Assembly (NCBI GenBank): GCA_018883325.1 | Contig: VEQH01000039.1 | Span: 1-39,996 of the forward strand | Reading direction: 5' to 3' | Length of the DNA: 39,996 nucleotides | From: Flavobacteriales bacterium | GTDB taxonomy: Bacteria; Bacteroidota; Bacteroidia; Flavobacteriales_D; Crocinitomicaceae | Part shown: positions 7,897 to 16,427 of the stretch, piece after piece | Layout of the letters: the number at the start of each line of letters is the position of its first letter | Numbering within the stretch: the stretch's first letter is position 1 | The notes under the pieces: generated by a model | Databases searched by the model: none | What the model was told of the DNA's origin: nothing | Seen by the model: only the letters and a program-made list of their open reading frames with translations | Made by a program: the position numbers and the translations under genes

Positions 7897-9695
7897 TAGT
7901 CAACGTTATCGTGTAAAAAATTATTTCCTCTTAAAGTTGCTGAACCATCTGAATTTCCAGATAATCCGAATTTAGAATACGGCGTTTCTGTACTTGGTGT
8001 TTCGAAGTTCAAATTGATATTGCGACGAACATAAGCAGGCTCATTTTCAAATTCTGAAATTCCTTCTGCTTTTTTCAATTTCGTTGTCAACTCTTGAATT
8101 TTAGACATTCTTTCGATTGTTCTTCTATTCATTTCTTCTGGAGAAAGAACTTCTTTTCTTGGCATATTGTCAACAACCGGAGTGCTTTTTGGCTCAACGT
8201 TCAATTCGTGACGAATAATCACTTTCTCTTCTTGTTTTGGAGCAACGTATTCTGGAGTTGAAGGAACTGTATTAACAGGAGTTTCATTCGTAAGCTCAGG
8301 CGTTTTAACATCTACAATGTCCCAAGAATATTTTTGAACTGGCTCAGGAGTAACTACTTTTTCTTCTTGCTTCGGTTCTTCTTGAACTGGAGCTGAAGCT
8401 TCTACATTAACGGTTGTGTGTGTTGTAAAAGTTGGTGTAGTTTCTTGAACTGGCGCTTGCTCAAATAAATCAAAAGTTTTTTTCTCTTCTTGAACAGGCG
8501 TTGAAATTGGGTTAACGATTGGTGTTGAATTCATAACACCAATTGTTGGTTCTTCCGTTTTCAAGAAAGGAGCTTGTGCCAATTGTTCAGTAACTGTTGG
8601 GATTTGTTGAACAGGCGTTTGAAGAGGGGCTGTAATTTCTTTACGCGCTTCTTGCTCCATTGAAATCACAACACGCTCAGGTGCTTTTTCATAATCTGCG
8701 ATTTGAGAAGGTGAAAAACCTGTTGCAATCAAAGTAATGCTAATTTTATCTCCTAAAGAAGCATCAAATCCATGTCCCCAAATTACGTCAGCAGTTGCAC
8801 CAGCAGCATCTTGGATATAGTCAGTAATGTCAGTGATTTCATCCATCATTACTTCTTTGTTTCCATAAGTAATGTTTAACAATACGTAACGTGCACCGTT
8901 GATGTCATTGTCATTTAATAATGGAGAAGTCAATGCAGATTTAACAGCAACAATTGCTCTATCGTCACCTTCAGCAACAGCACTTCCCATAATTGCGCGA
9001 CCACTATTTCTAAGAACAGTGTTCACGTCATTGAAGTCAACGTTGATTGCTCCAGTAACTGAAATAACTTCAGCGATACCTTTAGCAGCGATTGTCAAGA
9101 TATTATCAGCATGTCCGAAAGCATCAGACAAAGACATATTTTTACCAAATTCACGTAAACGCTCATTATTGATAATCAATAAGGTATCAACATTTTGACG
9201 CATTTTTTCTAAACCTTCTTCTGCTTGTTGTCTTCTTTTACGACCTTCAAAACTAAAAGGAACAGTAACGATACCAACTGTTAAAATACCAAGATCTTTC
9301 GCAACTTGTGCAATAACAGGAGCAGCACCAGTACCAGTACCACCACCCATTCCAGCAGTAACGAAAACCATTTTCGTGTTTTTAGAAAGTAATTCTCTAA
9401 TTTCCTCAATGTTTTCGATTGCAGCATTCATTCCAACTTCTGGAATCATACCTGCACCACGACCTTCAGTAAGGTTTGGTCCCAATTGAATTTTCAAAGG
9501 AACTGGAGAAATATCTAATGCTTGACGGTCAGTGTTACACACGATAAAGTCAACACCAATAATTCCTTGGCTATACATGTGATTAACAGCGTTGCTACCA
9601 CCGCCACCAACTCCGATTACTTTTATGATTGAGTTAACATCTCTTGGTAAGTCAAACTCCATTTTTGGCATGTCAAATTCCATATTATCAGGCAT
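7896..9695 (-). CDS. ftsZ: Cell division protein FtsZ
   Basis: The bacterial tubulin that polymerises with GTP into the division ring. GVGGGGSNAV near residue 30 and the tubulin signature GGGTGTG at 117-123 form the nucleotide site; NVDTLLIINNERL and NVDFNDV segments are also conserved. The core ends near residue 330. An unusually long, Pro/Thr/Glu-rich linker of about 200 residues follows, so the protein has 599 residues against about 380 in E. coli. A probable C-terminal binding peptide (PAYVRR, about 553-558) is followed by another 41 residues. ftsA lies 23 bases upstream, and yqeY overlaps the stop codon. Confidence 0.98.
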   Translation of the reverse strand: MPDNMEFDMPKMEFDLPRDVNSIIKVIGVGGGGSNAVNHMYSQGIIGVDFIVCNTDRQALDISPVPLKIQLGPNLTEGRGAGMIPEVGMNAAIENIEEIRELLSKNTKMVFVTAGMGGGTGTGAAPVIAQVAKDLGILTVGIVTVPFSFEGRKRRQQAEEGLEKMRQNVDTLLIINNERLREFGKNMSLSDAFGHADNILTIAAKGIAEVISVTGAINVDFNDVNTVLRNSGRAIMGSAVAEGDDRAIVAVKSALTSPLLNDNDINGARYVLLNITYGNKEVMMDEITDITDYIQDAAGATADVIWGHGFDASLGDKISITLIATGFSPSQIADYEKAPERVVISMEQEARKEITAPLQTPVQQIPTVTEQLAQAPFLKTEEPTIGVMNSTPIVNPISTPVQEEKKTFDLFEQAPVQETTPTFTTHTTVNVEASAPVQEEPKQEEKVVTPEPVQKYSWDIVDVKTPELTNETPVNTVPSTPEYVAPKQEEKVIIRHELNVEPKSTPVVDNMPRKEVLSPEEMNRRTIERMSKIQELTTKLKKAEGISEFENEPAYVRRNINLNFETPSTETPYSKFGLSGNSDGSATLRGNNFLHDNVD

Positions 9696-9718
9696 TTTTA
9701 AATTTGTAATATTCTATT

Positions 9719-11068
9719 TTAATTATTGTCTTCGTCGTTGAAAAAGTTTTTAACTGCATCCGATGATTTCTGTAAAATACTCGTAAAGAATCCACCGCGC
9801 TTTTCAGGATTTGAATGTCCAGTAATTGGTTCTTCTTGGTCATTCATTGACACACTTTCTTTCGCTTTTTCAAACCCTTTCATTACCAAACCAATACCCG
9901 TTGAATAAATTGGGCTAGCTAGTTCTGTTAAGTTATTGGTGTTTGCAAGGTGTTCGTTTGGATAACCAATACGCGTATCCATTCCAGTCATGTATTCAAA
10001 CAACTGTGTCAAATGTTTTAATTGCGCACCACCACCTGTTACAACGATACCACCGATCAATTTTTTATGGTAACCTGAGTTTTTAATTTCGTAAAAAACC
10101 AAATCAATAATCTCTTCCATTCTTGCTTGGATAATGCTAGCCAAGTTTTTCATGGTAATTTCTTTAGCTGGTCTTCCTCTCAAACCTGGGATACATACAA
10201 CTTCATTATCTTTTGCTTCTGTTGCTAATGCACAACCATAACCTACTTTCAATGCTTCAGCAGGCGTTTTCATGATTTTACATCCTTCTTTAATATCTTG
10301 CGTGATGATGTTTCCACCAAAAGGAATAACGGCCGTGTGGCGAATCAATCCGTCTTGAAAAATGGCAACGTCTGTTGTTCCACCACCAATATCAACAAGT
10401 ACAACACCAGCTTCTTTTTCTTCATCCGTTAACACTGCATCTGCAGAAGCAATTGGTTCAAGAATAATGTCTTTCACATTCAATCCTGCTCTATCAACAC
10501 AGCGACGAATATTCATAACATTTTGAACTTGACCTGTAATGATATGGAAATTAGCTTCTAAGCGCGAACCAGGCATACCAATAGGTTCCTTGATTTCGCT
10601 CAAATTATCAACGATATATTCTTGTGGAATAACTGTAATGATTTCTTCACCCGGAGCCATTACCATGTTGTACATTTCCTCGATGAAGCTATCTACATCT
10701 TTTTGTGAAATTTCTCCGTGACGGTCTTTGCGATTGTAAATACCACGGTGTTGCATACTTTTAATATGCTGACCAGCGATACCAACGTTCACATTTTTGA
10801 TTTTCAAACGTCCTTCTTGATTGCCTTCCGTAGTTTTAACGGCATTCAAAATCGATTGAACAGTTTTGTCAATATTTTCAACGACCCCACGACCAACGCC
10901 AAGAGATTCGCTTTTACCCATCGCTATAATTTCAATTTTTCCGTGTTCGTTTTTACGACCCACGAAACAAGCGATTTTAGTAGTTCCAATATCTAATCCA
11001 ACAACAATTGGCGAATTTTTTCTCGATTCGTTGTTAAACTCTTTTTCTGCAAACGATTTGTCCATCAT
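9719..11068 (-). CDS. ftsA: Cell division protein FtsA
   Basis: An actin-like ATPase of 449 residues that links FtsZ filaments to the membrane. The phosphate-1 motif VVGLDIGTTKIACFVG, the phosphate-2 motif VLVDIGGGTTDVAIF and the adenosine motif IVVTGGGAQLKHL are all present. The C-terminal end (FFTSILQKSSDAVKNFFNDEDNN) contains an amphipathic helix suitable as membrane anchor. The gene starts inside ftsQ with a 35-base overlap (11034-11068). Two adjacent ATG codons (11068 and 11065) compete for the start. Confidence 0.97.
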   Translation of the reverse strand: MMDKSFAEKEFNNESRKNSPIVVGLDIGTTKIACFVGRKNEHGKIEIIAMGKSESLGVGRGVVENIDKTVQSILNAVKTTEGNQEGRLKIKNVNVGIAGQHIKSMQHRGIYNRKDRHGEISQKDVDSFIEEMYNMVMAPGEEIITVIPQEYIVDNLSEIKEPIGMPGSRLEANFHIITGQVQNVMNIRRCVDRAGLNVKDIILEPIASADAVLTDEEKEAGVVLVDIGGGTTDVAIFQDGLIRHTAVIPFGGNIITQDIKEGCKIMKTPAEALKVGYGCALATEAKDNEVVCIPGLRGRPAKEITMKNLASIIQARMEEIIDLVFYEIKNSGYHKKLIGGIVVTGGGAQLKHLTQLFEYMTGMDTRIGYPNEHLANTNNLTELASPIYSTGIGLVMKGFEKAKESVSMNDQEEPITGHSNPEKRGGFFTSILQKSSDAVKNFFNDEDNN

Positions 11069-11831
11069 ATTTTACACTAATTTCATTGTACTTTGACCAA
11101 CCTTCGTAAGGAATGGCTTCTTTATAAAAAATTTTTAAACGCTTAAACTTTTCTTTGACTTCTTCATCCGAATAGGCTGTACCAAATACAATTTTTTGAT
11201 CTCCTATCAGTGGAACTAACACGAAGTCGCCGTTATTTTCGAGGTAAACTTGACCTATGAGTTTTCGCAATAGTGGATCGTTACAAACATAATTGGAAAT
11301 TCGGTAGATATCATCCAATTTTCGAATACTTTTCAAGGAGTCATTGTTAATAATATCACCCACCGATTCACGACTGAAATCATCCTTGATATTCCCTGAA
11401 AACACTAGCGTTCTAGCAGTATGAAGCTCGGAGCGATTCATCGTAAAACCATCCTCATCTAGGTAAAAACTGTCCCCATAAATATTGAAAATACGAGCAA
11501 TTGGTTTTCTTAAATCAATTTTTACGTACCATTTCTTACCAATATCGCGGTAAACACGCACATTTTTAACCTCTTCCATGTCTGAAATTTTGGCTTCGAT
11601 CAAGTCAATTCTTAATTGCTCATTTGTTTGACCTTCAAAGATTAATCGGTCCATTTTTAGTCGTGTCAATAACTCTTGCTCCGTTAAAAAAGCATTTTCA
11701 CTGTCCACATGAATTGAAATTTGCGGCAAATTTGGTTGCTTTTTAGCTTCTTGTTCGGAAGCTTTCACAAACACGATCACCACACCAATTAAAGTGCAGA
11801 TTACAAGCGCTATTTTTAACCATTTTCTCAT
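11034..11831 (-). CDS. ftsQ: Cell division protein FtsQ
   Basis: A 265-residue bitopic membrane protein. One N-terminal transmembrane helix (about residues 5-24, LKIALVICTLIGVVIVFV) is followed by a periplasmic part with the POTRA-like segment (LTEQELLTRLKMD... VKNVRVYRDIGKKWYVKIDLRKPIARIF) typical of FtsQ/DivIB. It bridges early and late division proteins. Its identity is also supported by position: it abuts murC (11832) and overlaps ftsA by 35 bases. Confidence 0.93.
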   Translation of the reverse strand: MRKWLKIALVICTLIGVVIVFVKASEQEAKKQPNLPQISIHVDSENAFLTEQELLTRLKMDRLIFEGQTNEQLRIDLIEAKISDMEEVKNVRVYRDIGKKWYVKIDLRKPIARIFNIYGDSFYLDEDGFTMNRSELHTARTLVFSGNIKDDFSRESVGDIINNDSLKSIRKLDDIYRISNYVCNDPLLRKLIGQVYLENNGDFVLVPLIGDQKIVFGTAYSDEEVKEKFKRLKIFYKEAIPYEGWSKYNEISVKYDGQIVCRKRV

Positions 11832-13217
11832 TTATAGCGAACTGTTTGAAGTTAATATTTCTTTCAATGGTTTAACAATTCGATCAATGTCACCTGCGCC
11901 AATTGTAAGCACAACGCCTTCACTAAAATTTGAAAAATGTTGAAGTACCTCGCTTGGAGATTTTAAACTTTTATTTTTCAATGCTAATTTTGAAAGTAGC
12001 CAATCGCTTGATATTCCATGAATTGGTTCCTCCCTAGCTGGATAAATTGGCATTAGAACTAACTCATCCAATTTGTTCAATTCTTCCACAAATCCATCTG
12101 CGAAATCTTTCGTTCTGGAAAAAAGATGTGGTTGAAAAACACCTGTAACTTTCTTATCTGGATATAGCATTCGAATGGATTCCACTAAGGACTTAATTTC
12201 CATTGGGTGATGAGCATAATCGTCGATGTAAATCAAATTATCTGTGCGTAAATGAAATTCAAAACGTCTTTTTACACCCAAAAAGCTTTCCAATCCACTT
12301 CTTATTTCTTGTTCAGACATTCCCAATTCGTTCAAAAGTGCAATACAACCAAGTGCATTTTCCGCATTGTGTAATCCCGGAATTCCGAGCTTAACTTTCT
12401 GCCAATATTCACTTTTCAAACGCACATCGCCGTATAGGAAATTGTTTTCCCAAACGAGGTTGTTCATACTGTAATTAGCTGACGAAGAGTATAATGCGTA
12501 GGTTACTTTTTTCGATAAGGTATTCAATGCTAAACCTTCTTTTTCAACCAAAATTCCGCTTAAATCAGTTTTCATCGCATATTGGCGAAAACCTTCTAGA
12601 AATTGGTCTGCATTGCCGTAAATATCCAAATGATCTGGGTCGGCAGCTGTAATAATACTTGCAAATGGCGAAAGTTGTAAGAAAGAACGATCAAACTCAT
12701 CGGCTTCAATAACAGTCCAATTGCTAGTAGTTGAAAGCACAAGATTTGAGTTGAAATTCGTTGCGATTCCACCTAGAAACGCATTACAACCCCAAGAAGA
12801 TTGATTTAAAATGTGTGCTAAAAGCGAACTAGTTGTTGTTTTTCCATGTGTACCTGCAACGCACAAACCTTTTGAAGTTCTAGTTAACATTCCCAAAATT
12901 TCAGAGCGTTTATAAAGCTTGATTTCTTTTGCTTTCAAGAACTTAAACTCTTCCATTTTTGCAGGAATCGCAGGTGTATAAATAACCAAAGCCTCGTTTA
13001 AATCTTTGATTTCAAGCGCTAATTCTTCCCCTAAATCATCATAATGAATTTCGCAACCTTCAGCTTCCAATTGCTTCGTAAGTTCCGTTTGTGTTTTATC
13101 GTAACCCAAAACTTTCAATCCTTGGCTTTTAAAATACCTTGCCAACGCAGACATTCCAATTCCACCAATTCCGAGGAAATAAACGGTTTTGTATCTATTT
13201 AATAGGTTGTTTTTCAT
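11832..13217 (-). CDS. murC: UDP-N-acetylmuramate--L-alanine ligase MurC
   Basis: The first Mur ligase, which adds L-Ala to UDP-MurNAc with ATP in the cytoplasm. Residues 10-30 (FLGIGGIGMSALARY) form the UDP-binding Rossmann motif, GTHGKTTTSS near 120 is the ATP P-loop, and IDDYAHHP near 320 starts the C-terminal domain. The length of 461 residues is normal. It directly abuts ftsQ. Upstream, a 445-base repeat-rich gap separates it from murG, so it may need its own promoter. Confidence 0.97.
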   Translation of the reverse strand: MKNNLLNRYKTVYFLGIGGIGMSALARYFKSQGLKVLGYDKTQTELTKQLEAEGCEIHYDDLGEELALEIKDLNEALVIYTPAIPAKMEEFKFLKAKEIKLYKRSEILGMLTRTSKGLCVAGTHGKTTTSSLLAHILNQSSWGCNAFLGGIATNFNSNLVLSTTSNWTVIEADEFDRSFLQLSPFASIITAADPDHLDIYGNADQFLEGFRQYAMKTDLSGILVEKEGLALNTLSKKVTYALYSSSANYSMNNLVWENNFLYGDVRLKSEYWQKVKLGIPGLHNAENALGCIALLNELGMSEQEIRSGLESFLGVKRRFEFHLRTDNLIYIDDYAHHPMEIKSLVESIRMLYPDKKVTGVFQPHLFSRTKDFADGFVEELNKLDELVLMPIYPAREEPIHGISSDWLLSKLALKNKSLKSPSEVLQHFSNFSEGVVLTIGAGDIDRIVKPLKEILTSNSSL

Positions 13218-13662
13218 TTTATTTTGGGTTTATGAGAGAATATGAAATGGGGTAATGACTTCAACTGTTGCCTTCGAGAGCCTTTGCCAACTGTTGCCTT
13301 CGAGAGCCTCAGTCAACAGTTGTTCTCAAGAGCCTCAGTCAACAGTTGTTCTCAAGAGCCTCAGTCAACAGTTGTTCTCGAGAGCCTCAGTCAACAGTTG
13401 TCAGAGACTCTAAATTACATTCACCACTCTCGACTTCACTCTTCACTTTTAATTCTTCACTTTTAACTCTTCACTTTCTATTTTTGATTATTGATTTTGT
13501 TATAATAGATTTCTCCTTTCAGTCGAAAAGACTCAATACTTGAAGACATCTTGGCGAAAATGCGTTGCATTTTCGTATTGTTCTCAAATTCAAATTCCAT
13601 TCGACCATCGGTAACAATTTATTATTGTTCATTCTCAATTTTCAATTTTCAACTTTTAATTC
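13218..13662. other. Repeat-rich gap between murC and murG
   Basis: This 445-base non-coding stretch interrupts an otherwise tight cluster. It holds a 26-bp tandem repeat (13261-13401), AT-rich copies of an intergenic phrase with core ACTTTTAATTCTT (13446-13457, 13652-13664), and a perfect 9-bp hairpin with 3-base loop (CGAAAATGC / GCATTTTCG, 13555-13575). The hairpin has no following T run on either strand, so it is not a clear terminator. I see no TAnnTTTG promoter that I would trust for murC. Confidence 0.6.
13261..13401. repeat. 26-bp direct tandem repeat, about 5.4 copies
   Basis: Units start at 13277, 13303, 13329, 13355 and 13381, preceded by a partial unit from 13261. Each begins AGAGCCT and contains CAACAGTTG, a small palindrome, in the last four units (CAACTGTTG in the first). 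Units at 13303 and 13329 are identical, and the third differs only at its last base. The 26-base period is not a multiple of three, so the short reading frames across it are frame-shifting noise and not genes. Confidence 0.9.
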
Positions 13663-14790
13663 TTAACTCTTGCTTCTCCTCCTCTTCCTTTTTCTTTCCA
13701 GTATATTTTCACAAACATCCACTATTTCTAATGTTGCATTCGGTTTTTCCAATTGTTTTAAAGCTTTCGCAATTTGAATTTGTTTTGATTTATCTTTCAA
13801 TAATTCCAAAGCTTCAGGCAACAAATGCTTTCTAGCTTCACTATCTTTTACCAAAATCGCTGCATTTTTTTCAACTAAAGCCATTGCATTTTTCGTTTGA
13901 TGATCCTCCGAAACATTTGGCGAAGGCACAAGAATAATTGGTTTTCCAACCATACTTAATTCAGAAACGGAAATTGCTCCTGCACGCGAAATGATAATGT
14001 CAGCCGCTGCATAAGCCAAATCCATACGATGAATGAATTGCAACAATTTTATGTTTGACATGTCCTCATTGAACGTCTCTTCAATGATTGAATCATAATA
14101 ATGCTTTCCTGTCTGCAATAGCACTTGAACATTTGCCTCGTTGATTGCATCAATGTGTTTAATAATCGAACGATTCAAGGTTTTAGCACCAAGACTTCCA
14201 CCGATTACTAAAATAACAGGTTTTGTTTTATCTAACTTGTAAAACTCTAACGCTTCCTCTTTAGATGCAACTGTGTCATGAAACTCTTTTCTAACAGGAT
14301 TTCCAGTTAGAACAATTTTATCTTTTGGGAAAAAGCGATCCATATTTTCATATGCCACACAAATATTTTCCGCTCTTCGCGCGAGTATTTTATTTGTTTT
14401 CCCTGGGAAAGAATTTTGTTCTTGTATCAAAGTTGGAATACCTAACCAATTTGCCATTTTTAAAGTTGGGCCACTAGCGTAACCACCAACTCCAATAACT
14501 AATTGCGGATGAAACTTCGACAAGATGCTTCTTGCGCGCCACAAACTTTTAATAATTTTAAACGGAAGCAATAAATTTGACAGGGATAAATCACGTTGAA
14601 ATCCTGCTATGCGCAATCCTTCAATTTTATAGCCTGCCTGCGGCACCTTTTCCATTTCCATTTTTCCACTTGCACCAACAAACAAGATTTTGACTTTCGG
14701 GTTTCTTCTTTTAATTTCGTCGGCAATAGCAATCGCAGGGAAGATATGTCCCCCTGTTCCGCCTCCTGAAATTACAACTCGTTCTATCAT
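13663..14790 (-). CDS. murG: Lipid II synthase MurG
   Basis: The glycosyltransferase that adds GlcNAc from UDP-GlcNAc to lipid I at the inner face of the membrane. The N-terminal GGTGGHIFPAIAIADE loop, the VIGVGGYASGP segment and the UDP-GlcNAc site (GGSLGAKTLN; later SRAGAISVSEL) are present in 375 residues. The C-terminus is a basic tail (ERKRKRRRSKS), and its last codons lie inside a copy of the AT-rich dispersed repeat, so the tail may be a recent extension. ftsW lies 10 bases upstream. Confidence 0.97.
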   Translation of the reverse strand: MIERVVISGGGTGGHIFPAIAIADEIKRRNPKVKILFVGASGKMEMEKVPQAGYKIEGLRIAGFQRDLSLSNLLLPFKIIKSLWRARSILSKFHPQLVIGVGGYASGPTLKMANWLGIPTLIQEQNSFPGKTNKILARRAENICVAYENMDRFFPKDKIVLTGNPVRKEFHDTVASKEEALEFYKLDKTKPVILVIGGSLGAKTLNRSIIKHIDAINEANVQVLLQTGKHYYDSIIEETFNEDMSNIKLLQFIHRMDLAYAAADIIISRAGAISVSELSMVGKPIILVPSPNVSEDHQTKNAMALVEKNAAILVKDSEARKHLLPEALELLKDKSKQIQIAKALKQLEKPNATLEIVDVCENILERKRKRRRSKS

Positions 14791-14800
14791 AGTAATTTTT

Positions 14801-15973
14801 TTAATTTTCTGCCACTACATCAGCAGTTTTTACATCTTTCTTTTTTTGCAATTGGTAGGCGAAAGACTGTATAATTCCGATGGAGACACACGCCATGATT
14901 AATGCTGAACCTCCCATCGCTAAAAATGGCATATTTTGACCTGTAACAGGGAAAACTCCTGTACAAACTAACATATTTATACTTGCTTGCGAAAGCAAAT
15001 GAATTCCGATTCCAAGGCTAGCGAATGACTGAAAAAAGTCGTCTGTTGCCAAGGCAAATTTTATGATTCTAAAAAGTAAAATCAGATAAAGTAAAACCAA
15101 GAAAATAGCTGAGAAAAAACCAAATTCTTCCACAAAACTTGCAAAATAAAAATCGGCATAAGCTTCCGGAAGGTATTCTTTTAATTTTCCATCCCCTACT
15201 CCTTGCCCCATTAAATGGCCATTGTGAATTGCCAATTTCGCATTGTTTGCTTGTGCGTTTTCAAGGTTATTCTCATCACTTGTTGCGCGGTTCGTAATAC
15301 GATTTTTCCACGTATCGTATCGCGGTAGAATATTTAATTCAGGTAAACTTAAATGTAAAACAAGCACCAATCCTGCTAGACCGATGATTGCAATTCCCAT
15401 CGTTGCGAGTTTCATAAAAGGCACTTTTCCGATAAACAACAAAATCATTGAAAGTGCAAATAACATAAAAGCTGTGGAGAAATTGTCTTTCACAATCAAA
15501 CCACAAATGATGATAATCGGCAACATAATTGGGAAAATCCCTTCTTTCCAATCGTCTAATTTCTCTTTTTTGCGGACGAGCAATTTTGAAACATAAAGTA
15601 ACAAAGCTAGTTTCGCAAAATCTGAAGACTGGAAAGTCAAGCTCACAAAAGGTATCCGAATCCATCTTCCAGCACCATTTACTTCAACACCAAAGAACAA
15701 AGTGAAAAGCAACATGCCAATTGCTAGATAATAGCCGAATTTTGTGAGTTGACTAATGTATTTTGGGTTTAAGCGATGTACAAAATACATTGCAACAAAA
15801 CCCAAAACCACATAAATCATATGTTTGGTCAAATAACTTAAAGGTGTTCCTCCCTCTATTTTGACAAGTATAGGCACAAAACTATACACGGTCACCAAGG
15901 AGAAACCCATCATTAAAAGGGTAATAATCCAAATAATTGGATCGCCTTTCAGATATTTTAAGTATTCTCTCAT
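14801..15973 (-). CDS. ftsW: Peptidoglycan polymerase FtsW (SEDS family)
   Basis: A 390-residue polytopic membrane protein with about ten hydrophobic segments. FtsW/RodA signatures are visible: NGAGRWIRI near residue 100, QSSDFAKLALLLY, and near the C-terminus VFPVTGQNMPFLAMGGSALI. SEDS proteins polymerise glycan strands from lipid II together with a class B penicillin-binding protein, here probably the neighbouring ftsI product. The dcw location makes FtsW more likely than RodA. Its ATG overlaps the upstream gene's stop by four bases (ATGA). Confidence 0.95.
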   Translation of the reverse strand: MREYLKYLKGDPIIWIITLLMMGFSLVTVYSFVPILVKIEGGTPLSYLTKHMIYVVLGFVAMYFVHRLNPKYISQLTKFGYYLAIGMLLFTLFFGVEVNGAGRWIRIPFVSLTFQSSDFAKLALLLYVSKLLVRKKEKLDDWKEGIFPIMLPIIIICGLIVKDNFSTAFMLFALSMILLFIGKVPFMKLATMGIAIIGLAGLVLVLHLSLPELNILPRYDTWKNRITNRATSDENNLENAQANNAKLAIHNGHLMGQGVGDGKLKEYLPEAYADFYFASFVEEFGFFSAIFLVLLYLILLFRIIKFALATDDFFQSFASLGIGIHLLSQASINMLVCTGVFPVTGQNMPFLAMGGSALIMACVSIGIIQSFAYQLQKKKDVKTADVVAEN

Positions 15974-16419
15974 TGAATTTGCACCAATTCTAAATAGTTA
16001 TTTATTTGTCGATTTGTGTATTCTGTATTTGAATCTGAGGAAGTGAAAAGAATGATTCCGGGCTTTTTAGAATTTTCTTTAATTGATTTCAACGCTTCAG
16101 TTATATCATTGAAAAACAAACACTTTTCGTTATTGAAAGTCGTTTCGCCAATGATTAAATAACGTAAAACCTTGCTTTCAATCGCTGGATTTTGCTCTAA
16201 AATCGCTTCCATTTCGGCGCCGTTTCCAATCCAAACAACATCAAAAGGAAAAGATTCGATTGTTGAACTCAATGTGTCAACTCCGGGATACAACCAAACG
16301 AAAGCATCCATTCCGAATAGCTTTCCTTTTGGCATCAGCGTTCCTGTTCTTGTTATTGCTAAATCAGCACTTTTTTCAACAAAACCTTTAACGCTGCTTT
16401 TTTCTTTATCACTCATCAT
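15970..16419 (-). CDS. Uncharacterised protein inside the dcw cluster, between murD and ftsW
   Basis: A 149-residue protein that I do not recognise. It has no signal peptide and no membrane segment, so it is probably cytoplasmic. Alternating hydrophobic strands and helices (FDVVWIGNGAEMEAIL, VLRYLIIGET, ALKSIKENSKKPGIILFTS) suggest an alpha/beta fold. The segment from DITEALKSI to GIILFTSSDSN resembles in layout the last strand-helix region of a Mur ligase such as MurD (AVAYGYQLAR..TVLLSPACASFD), but catalytic residues are not evident. It begins 8 bases after the murD stop (two adjacent ATGs, 16419 and 16416) and overlaps ftsW by four bases, so it is clearly part of the operon. Confidence 0.8.
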   Translation of the reverse strand: MMSDKEKSSVKGFVEKSADLAITRTGTLMPKGKLFGMDAFVWLYPGVDTLSSTIESFPFDVVWIGNGAEMEAILEQNPAIESKVLRYLIIGETTFNNEKCLFFNDITEALKSIKENSKKPGIILFTSSDSNTEYTNRQINNYLELVQIQ

Positions 16420-16427
16420 TCCTGAAT

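Noticed and set aside
13261..13401. Possible CRISPR array
   Set aside because: Units are directly tandem with no unique spacers and no cas genes are present.
13242..13543. Two overlapping + strand open frames across the 26-bp repeat
   Set aside because: The period is not a multiple of three, the translations are only frame-shifted repeat readings (QQLFSRASVNSCS), and there is no start context or family resemblance.
13555..13575. Hairpin CGAAAATGC/GCATTTTCG as terminator after murG
   Set aside because: A perfect stem but no T tract follows on the minus strand, so I list it only within the gap description.
15339..15665. 108-codon minus-strand open frame within ftsW in another frame
   Set aside because: It lies wholly inside ftsW in a different frame on the same strand and has no family features.
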